From Eubacterium sp. (GTDB taxonomy: Bacteria > Bacillota_A > Clostridia > Lachnospirales > Lachnospiraceae), in assembly GCA_023663915.1 (NCBI GenBank), contig JAMPGN010000061.1, positions 1-19,423 on the forward strand: a stretch of DNA of 19,423 nucleotides, given 5' to 3'. Shown here in pieces: positions 14,789 to 19,423 of the stretch. Below the pieces are notes generated by a model that did no database searches, had not been told where the DNA came from, and saw only the letters and a list, made by a program, of their open reading frames with translations. Every line of letters starts with the position of its first letter. Position 1 is the first letter of the stretch. The translations under genes were made by a program, and so were the position numbers.

Positions 14789-15503
14789 AATTTGTTCCGC
14801 CATATGTGCATGGTGTGATGGAAAAGGCGGATACCAGCCGAAAAGTCCCGGACAGACGATCACTTATGTGTCGGTGCATGATAATTGGACACTATGGGAT
14901 AAGATGTGTTATACTCTTCAGGAAGAGCCGGATTTTATTGGAAAAGATGCGCAGGCAGTGCAGGCATGTAAGTTTGCGGCAGGAATCGTCATGACTTCGC
15001 TTGGGATCGTGTTTATGCAGGCAGGCGAGGAGGCAGGTAGAACGAAACAGGGAATTGGGGACAGTTATAACTCCCCGTCGGATTTGAATGCGCTTGATTG
15101 GGAGAGAATGTACCAGTTTGAAGATCTGATGGCGTATTATAAAGGGATGCTTGCAATCCGAAGAAGATGCGCAAGATACTGGCATCGTGACAAAACGGTT
15201 CTTAAGGGAATACAAATTCACTATAGTGCACAGGGGTGCGTTGTATTTTCAGTTGAGGCGTGGAACAGTCAGGATAGGTGGGAACGTCTGTGGGTAGTGT
15301 ACTCTGCGGGAAAAGAGTCTTACAGACTATCGCTTCCGAAGGCGGAGCGGATGCTGTTAGCGGACGGAAAGAACGTTTATTCGCAGCCGAGGAAGCAGGC
15401 GGAGAATGAGTTTGTGCGCATAGAGACGATTGGCGTGACTGTTTTTGGGGAAGTAAGTAGTGCCGAAAGGAAAAGACCAGATGAGTCAAAAACATTCTTT
15501 TAA
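14685..15503 (+). pseudogene. pulA: Type I pullulanase remnant, 3' part in a different frame
   Basis: This frame resumes pullulanase homology with EILIYGEPW (acid/base Glu region), then ICAWCDGKGGYQPKSP, YVSVHDNWTLWDKM (region IV His-Asp), GIVFMQAGEEAGRTK, SYNSPSDLNALDW and a C-terminal beta domain. It is shifted relative to the 5' part. The stretch from GEPW to HDN is also shorter than I would expect for this family, because the FND..RDAVKG-type segment is not seen, so a second deletion is possible. The frame is open upstream to an ATG at 14580, but that portion is the antiphase reading of the 5' part. The end overlaps the next gene by 23 bases. This is a decayed or chimeric copy rather than a functional gene. 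Confidence 0.85.
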
Positions 15504-16275
15504 TGAAATATGGGATATCTTCAAGCCTTTCATCCTTTACTATCTTTTGTATAACGTGGTTTTTATCCTATTTATTTATTTCATTCAAACAGTGGCACAA
15601 AATTTGGGAGCTGACAGCCAGACATACCTGGCAGAGCATACCGAGACAGTGACCGGAATAGTCAACGGATTATCTACGGTGATCAGCGTGCTGCCGCTCA
15701 TGCCAATGTTGAAGCGTGAACTGGCTGACCATAAGCGTTCCCACAGCGTAATGCCCCGTCACTTAATCCTCACAGCAGTCCTGGCGGTATCCTCTTCCCT
15801 GGGACTCAATGTTCTGCTTGCATTGACTAATTTAGTCGAATCATCTGCCGGCTATCAGGATGTGGCACAACGACAGTACAGCGTCGTGTTTGGAGCAGGC
15901 ATGGTCCTGTTTGGATTGATCTCACCTATCACAGAAGAAATCGTTTTTCGGGGACTGATCTTTAATCGTATGCGGCGGTATTTTCCACACGCGGCGGCAG
16001 TGGTGGCATCGGGCATATTATTTGGAATCTACCATGGCAATCTCGTTCAAGGGTTGTACGGCGGCTGCATGGGAATCCTGATGGCATATCTGTATGAACG
16101 TATGCATAGTTTCGTGATCCCGTGCTTTTTTCATGCCATGGCAAATATTGTCGTATACATGGCTGCGCAGAATACGGCACTGCATGGAATGATTTTTACA
16201 GCGCCGGTGTGTGTGGTTCTGCTTGGCATTTCCGTGGTGTGCATTGTTGTCATCGAGAAGCCGGGGCAGTCTTGA
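15481..16275 (+). CDS. CPBP-family (CAAX-type) intramembrane metalloprotease
   Basis: This 264-residue polytopic membrane protein has about seven or eight hydrophobic helices. It carries the CPBP/Abi motifs: EE at 152-153 with Arg157 (EEIVFRG), the FGIYH motif with His185, and His218 in the following FFHAMANI segment. Such proteins are glutamate-dependent intramembrane proteases. In bacteria they have been linked to peptide maturation, self-immunity to bacteriocins and protein secretion, and most have no known substrate. The ATG at 15481 follows GAAAGG at 15465-15470 with a ten-base spacer, whereas the upstream in-frame GTG at 15460 lacks a site. It overlaps the pullulanase remnant and has no promoter visible to me, so it is probably read with the sugar operon. 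Its link to sugar use is unclear. Confidence 0.88.
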   Translation: MSQKHSFNEIWDIFKPFILYYLLYNVVFILFIYFIQTVAQNLGADSQTYLAEHTETVTGIVNGLSTVISVLPLMPMLKRELADHKRSHSVMPRHLILTAVLAVSSSLGLNVLLALTNLVESSAGYQDVAQRQYSVVFGAGMVLFGLISPITEEIVFRGLIFNRMRRYFPHAAAVVASGILFGIYHGNLVQGLYGGCMGILMAYLYERMHSFVIPCFFHAMANIVVYMAAQNTALHGMIFTAPVCVVLLGISVVCIVVIEKPGQS

Positions 16276-16321
16276 TAAGGATAAGAAAAGCCAAATCTTC
16301 TTTTTTCTGCGCACTTCCACA

Positions 16322-17986
16322 TTACATCTCCAGTATCAATACTTGATATCCATACAATCTGATCGTATTATGTTCCGATACGATATCCTTATAATTGTTT
16401 AGCAATACTTTTGTATACGCGGTCGGAAGCGTGATTTCCTGCGTTTCTCTCTGATAGTTTCCAATCACCAGCAAGGTTTTATCTCCTTTGCGGTAGTATG
16501 CCATCAGATTATGACGGTCTTCCCATATTGGTTCGAGTGCGCCGTATACGACGGTTTCTTTGTATGCCGGATCTTTGCGAAGTGCAATCAATTTCCGGTA
16601 GAAATTCCACACGGAATCTGGGTCTGCAAGCTGTGAGGCGGCATTGATGGTGGTATAGTTCGGATTGACCCTAAGCCATGGCGTACCGCTTGTAAATCCG
16701 GCATTTTCTTCATCCGACCACTGCATGGGTGTGCGGGCGTTGTCCCGGCTGTACCTGGATACCACTTTCAGTGCGTCCGTAGGGGAAAGCCCAGCATCCA
16801 GTGCAACTTGATATTCGTCGAGAGTGGAGATATCGTCTACTTCCTCTATGGATGAAAAAGTCGTGTTCTCCATGCCGAGTTCCTGTCCCTGATAGATAAA
16901 AGGCAGACCGCACAGCATGAAATTCAGAGCCGCCAGCATTTTCTTGCTTTCCGGGCAGCAGTCACCGTCGGGAATATAACGGCTGACACCGCGCGGCTCG
17001 TCATGATTTTCGATAATATTGGAAAGAAAGCCGATGTCGCTTACTTTTGCCTGTGCTTCAAAACAGCATTTTTTATAATCGTCGGGAGTGATCAGTTTCG
17101 CGTCGTACCATCCTTTCTCACTTCCGCCAAAAATCGCCTCATTGAAATCGAACATACTGGAGAAATAACCGTTCTCCCCGATGAAATCCGGTATTTCTTC
17201 CGGTTTTTCATTGAAGACTTCCCCCACGGCAAAAGCGTCATATTTTTTGAATGTGCGGTCGCGCATCTCCCCCAGAAATTCACCGATTCCCGTTGCTTCC
17301 TCTAACATGGCGTAGAGACTGCATAATCCGTCGTCCCTGTCAGGTTCATAGTTGCGGAAAGGCAGGGCTTTCTTGATATTGATGATCGCATCGATGCGGA
17401 AGCCGCCGAGCCCTTTGTCCAGCCACCAGTTGATGTTCTTGTAGACTTCCTCGCGAAGCTCTGGATTTTCCCAGTTTAGGTCGGGTTGTTTTTTGTGGAA
17501 CAGGTGGAGATACTGCTTATCGGTGCCGGGGAGGTCTTCCCATACGGGACCTCCGAAATAGGAACGCCAGTTGGTTGGAAGTTCGCCGTCTTTTTTGTCT
17601 CTCAGATAAAAGAAACCGCCGTATTTCCCATCCGGGTCCTCGCAGGCTTTCCGGAACCATTCGTGCTCGTCAGAGCAGTGGTTTACTACCAGATCCATAA
17701 GAATGTACATATTCCGTTTTTTTGCCTCCGCGATCAGCCGCTCCATGTCGTCCATCGTGCCGAACCGCGGATCAATGTTATAATAGTCCGAGATGTCGTA
17801 CCCCTGATCTGCCAGCGGAGACTGGTAACAGGGAGACAGCCAGATGATATCTACGCCTAATTCCTTCAGATAATCCAGTTTACTGATAATTCCGGGGATA
17901 TCTCCGATGCCGTCGCCGTTGGAGTCATAGAAACTTTTCGGATAAATTTGATATGCTACTTTATCATGCCACCATTTTCTGACCAT
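16322..17986 (-). CDS. GH13 alpha-glucosidase (oligo-1,6-glucosidase/maltase family)
   Basis: This 554-residue cytoplasmic enzyme has no signal peptide and should release glucose from short alpha-glucosides such as maltose, isomaltose or maltodextrin ends. The family signature is complete: WWHDKVAYQIYPKSF at the N terminus, region I DLVVNH (98-103), nucleophile Asp199 in GFRIDAI, acid/base Glu256 in AVGEVF and the stabiliser Asp329 in IENHDEPR. The calcium-loop motif DSNGDGIGD is at 21-29. The residue after the nucleophile is Ala. In studied relatives Val there favours alpha-1,6 and Ala or Thr favours alpha-1,4 linkages, so maltase-type activity is slightly favoured. The start at 17986 is chosen because the protein then begins at the conserved WW segment. 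Upstream in-frame ATGs (18022, 17998) are possible. It is convergent with the CPBP gene. Confidence 0.93.
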   Translation of the reverse strand: MVRKWWHDKVAYQIYPKSFYDSNGDGIGDIPGIISKLDYLKELGVDIIWLSPCYQSPLADQGYDISDYYNIDPRFGTMDDMERLIAEAKKRNMYILMDLVVNHCSDEHEWFRKACEDPDGKYGGFFYLRDKKDGELPTNWRSYFGGPVWEDLPGTDKQYLHLFHKKQPDLNWENPELREEVYKNINWWLDKGLGGFRIDAIINIKKALPFRNYEPDRDDGLCSLYAMLEEATGIGEFLGEMRDRTFKKYDAFAVGEVFNEKPEEIPDFIGENGYFSSMFDFNEAIFGGSEKGWYDAKLITPDDYKKCCFEAQAKVSDIGFLSNIIENHDEPRGVSRYIPDGDCCPESKKMLAALNFMLCGLPFIYQGQELGMENTTFSSIEEVDDISTLDEYQVALDAGLSPTDALKVVSRYSRDNARTPMQWSDEENAGFTSGTPWLRVNPNYTTINAASQLADPDSVWNFYRKLIALRKDPAYKETVVYGALEPIWEDRHNLMAYYRKGDKTLLVIGNYQRETQEITLPTAYTKVLLNNYKDIVSEHNTIRLYGYQVLILEM

Positions 17987-18020
17987 AATGCTCTTCATTC
18001 CTTTCGTTCTGCTCAGGTAC

Positions 18021-18050
18021 AAATGCCGGGAAAGTGATTCCGCGGCATTT
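18021..18050 (-). promoter_or_regulatory. Long hairpin or operator dyad in the glucosidase leader
   Basis: On the plus strand AAATGCCG (18021-18028) pairs with CGGCATTT (18043-18050), and inside it GGAA (18029-18032) pairs with TTCC (18038-18041), leaving one bulged base and a five-base loop. It lies between the candidate promoter and the glucosidase start, and no T-run follows in the direction of transcription. It could be an operator or a leader RNA structure rather than a terminator. Confidence 0.6.
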
Positions 18051-18071
18051 CTGCCTGTTTATGTTACATTT

Positions 18072-18100
18072 ATTTTATTGGCTTTAGTAAAAATTGTCTT
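18072..18100 (-). promoter_or_regulatory. Candidate promoter of the alpha-glucosidase gene
   Basis: Read on the minus strand, AAGACA (18100-18095) is followed after 17 bases by TAAAAT (18077-18072), one base from the -10 consensus. The start point would be near 18066, just upstream of the dyad at 18021-18050, so a bound repressor there would block elongation. Confidence 0.5.
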
Positions 18101-18136
18101 ACGTTTATATGACCAAAAACTACGGTATTTTGACTT

Positions 18137-19117
18137 TTAAAAAAGATTCCCAGATATTTGTGCAGATGTGCATTGCTTCCGGTATTGCAGCGGCGTGGTT
18201 TTCGTAAACTTACGAAACTCCCGCAGAAAATTTCCCAGATTGTTGAATCCACACTCCAGGCAGACTTCCGTTATGGGAAGAGCCGTCTCTTCCAGCAGCC
18301 GTCTCGCCTGTTTGACGCGGTATCCATTGAGGTACTCCATGGGTGAACTGCCGATCGCCTTTTTAAAAAGGCGGCAGAAATACTGCTCGTTCAGATTCAC
18401 TTGTCCTGCCAGGTCGGATAGGTATATTTTGTGTTGGTAGTTGTTCTTCATGTAAGTAAGAACGGTTTTAATACTCTCGATACGCCTGTCCGGATTCTGC
18501 TCGGTGGGAAGAAAAAGCCCGTGTTGTGAGAGGACGGCAAGGATGTAGAGCAAGGAAGATTTGATATATAATTGACTGGTCAAGTCATCGGTGACAAGTT
18601 CGTTGTCGGTACTTGGATTTTCCGCAGGATTCTCCACATCCGGCATCTTCTGTGCGCCTGGCTGCCCGAAAGAGCGCAGGATATCCTGAAATGCATTGCG
18701 GATCGGGACAAACGCAGGATGATCCGGGGTAATGCATCTTGGAAAGAGCAGCCTGCCATTTCGTATCGGTTCGATCAGATGCATCTGTGCCGCATCGCAG
18801 GAGTCAAAATTCAGAACATTGGGTGAAAAGACGACGGCATCTTCCCAATGATGATCGGAAGTTTCCGTGACGATGCTGTGCAGTTCCCCAGGATTGATAA
18901 AATAGAAGCACTCCGAACAGGCGGGAAAAGATTCCATATTGATTTCCAGCCGAAACGCTCCGCCGGAAAAATATAGGATTTCCGCTTCTTCATGCCAGTG
19001 ATGGTTGACAAGCACGCCCTTTCCCGTGGAATGCGTGCGGTAAATTGCACAGGGAAAAGATTGTGTCCCGTGGGGACGGATTTCTTTTAAATTTAAAATA
19101 GAGGGCTGTTGTTCCAT
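18137..19117 (-). CDS. AraC-family transcriptional regulator with cupin sensor domain
   Basis: This 326-residue regulator has an N-terminal cupin-like domain (about residues 25-110, with HHWHEEAEILYF and NPGELHSI typical of the sugar-binding fold) and a C-terminal AraC double helix-turn-helix (about 213-314, with LNEQYFCRLFKKAIGSSP and CGFNNLGNFLREFRKFT). It should bind a small ligand, perhaps a sugar, and control the glucosidase gene that follows in the same direction after 150 bases. The gene has a strong GGAAGGAG site before the ATG at 19117. Its own promoter region holds a perfect dyad (19208-19226), consistent with autoregulation or regulation by another factor. A stretch near residues 150-180 is a polar, proline-rich linker. 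Confidence 0.92.
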   Translation of the reverse strand: MEQQPSILNLKEIRPHGTQSFPCAIYRTHSTGKGVLVNHHWHEEAEILYFSGGAFRLEINMESFPACSECFYFINPGELHSIVTETSDHHWEDAVVFSPNVLNFDSCDAAQMHLIEPIRNGRLLFPRCITPDHPAFVPIRNAFQDILRSFGQPGAQKMPDVENPAENPSTDNELVTDDLTSQLYIKSSLLYILAVLSQHGLFLPTEQNPDRRIESIKTVLTYMKNNYQHKIYLSDLAGQVNLNEQYFCRLFKKAIGSSPMEYLNGYRVKQARRLLEETALPITEVCLECGFNNLGNFLREFRKFTKTTPLQYRKQCTSAQISGNLF

Positions 19118-19200
19118 GCAAACGGCTCCTTCCTGTTTAGGAAAAATACAACATTATTTTATGTTGTCTGGTAGCTGGCGGTATTATGTCATTTACAATG

Positions 19201-19241
19201 ATTATAACAAAAGTCCTGGACTTTTGCATTTTTATGTTATA
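19201..19241 (-). promoter_or_regulatory. AraC-gene promoter with overlapping operator dyad
   Basis: Read on the minus strand, a perfect TATAAT -10 (19206-19201) lies about 85 bases before the gene. Immediately upstream a 9-bp inverted repeat, CAAAAGTCC (19208-19216) and GGACTTTTG (19218-19226), is centred on one base and fills the -35 spacer. A second inverted pair, TATAACA (19203-19209) and TGTTATA (19235-19241), frames it. The -35 itself is poor, which fits regulated initiation. Confidence 0.65.
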
Positions 19242-19308
19242 GGGGTCGGGTGTCAAAAATTTTTTCAGAAAATTTAAGGAATATTTGATAGAAATATCAG
19301 TAGTGCTG

Positions 19309-19317
19309 TGGTAGAAT
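19309..19317 (+). promoter_or_regulatory. Candidate extended -10 promoter for the right-edge gene
   Basis: TGG precedes TAGAAT (19312-19317), one base from the -10 consensus, giving a TGn-type extended -10. A TTGATA hexamer upstream is 21 bases away, too far for a normal -35. The site is about 63 bases before the ATG at 19380 and faces away from the AraC gene. Confidence 0.4.
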
Positions 19318-19379
19318 TGTATTCAATAAATTGGAAATTTAACAAACTGGAAAAATCGTTAGCAGAGTGACTGATAAAA

Positions 19380-19423
19380 ATGAGATTTATATATACTGAT
19401 GGTAGCAACCATGATTTTATTGA
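19380..19423 (+). CDS. N-terminal fragment of a possible GNAT acetyltransferase
   Basis: An ATG at 19380 opens a frame that stays open to the window edge, giving MRFIYTDGSNHDFI. This start resembles a group of clostridial GNAT-family N-acetyltransferases that begin with IYTDG and a nearby DFI, which I recall from memory. Only 14 codons are visible and the ribosome binding site is weak (GAGTGA about nine bases upstream), so both the call and the start are uncertain. It would be transcribed divergently from the AraC-type gene. Confidence 0.4.
   Translation, partial: MRFIYTDGSNHDFI

Noticed and set aside
16276..16321. Terminator between the convergent CPBP and glucosidase genes
   Set aside because: Only a weak 5-bp AAGAA/TTCTT pairing with a T-run is seen, too poor to call.
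18105..18120. cre site near the glucosidase promoter
   Set aside because: TATAAACGTAAGAC shares the AACG core but fails at several conserved consensus positions.

Overview
The window looks like chromosomal DNA from an anaerobic Gram-positive gut-type bacterium of the Clostridia, most likely Lachnospiraceae. This is an inference. It rests on strong AGGAG-type ribosome binding sites, moderate GC content, YesM/YesN-type two-component genes beside a CUT1 sugar ABC transporter that lacks its own ATPase, and a BlaI/M56 peptidase pair whose peptidase has a non-PBP sensor tail. No rRNA, tRNA, CRISPR array or insertion sequence was recognised.

Layout. (1) 1-1838: about 317 bases of leader with a promoter-like site and a hairpin, then two tandem HAD-superfamily hydrolases. 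A terminator at 1889-1910 ends this block. (2) 1928-5309: a BlaI/MecI-type repressor and an M56 (BlaR1-like) membrane metallopeptidase behind a striking nested palindrome that overlaps the promoter. The peptidase gene is broken by a one-base frameshift near 4497. The in-frame remainder continues to 5309 and carries a second copy of a motif already present in the sensor tail. (3) 5374-10230: a promoter, a short leader ending in an intrinsic terminator with possible antiterminator pairing, then a YesN response regulator, a YesM sensor kinase (with a nine-G tract in its sensor domain) and a sugar-binding lipoprotein. (4) 10289-16275: an extended -10 promoter drives a MalE-like binding lipoprotein, MalF-like and MalG-like permeases, the remains of a type I pullulanase and a CPBP/CAAX-type membrane protease. 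(5) 16322-19117, minus strand: a GH13 alpha-glucosidase and an AraC-type regulator, each with its own candidate regulatory dyad. (6) The right edge holds the first 14 codons of a forward gene, possibly a GNAT acetyltransferase.

How the parts fit. Regions 3 to 5 form an alpha-glucan (maltodextrin) utilisation locus. An extracellular sugar is probably sensed by YesM, perhaps with the neighbouring binding lipoprotein. The oligosaccharide is imported by the MalEFG-like transporter, powered by an unlinked MsmX-type ATPase (inferred), and hydrolysed in the cytoplasm by the GH13 alpha-glucosidase. The cytoplasmic debranching step that pullulanase would normally supply appears lost: the 5' and 3' parts are present in different frames, and the barrel segment with the nucleophile is missing between them.

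Two lesions (the M56 frameshift and the pullulanase deletion) in under 20 kb could be real gene decay or sequence error. The pullulanase lesion removes a large block and is hard to explain as a simple base-calling error.
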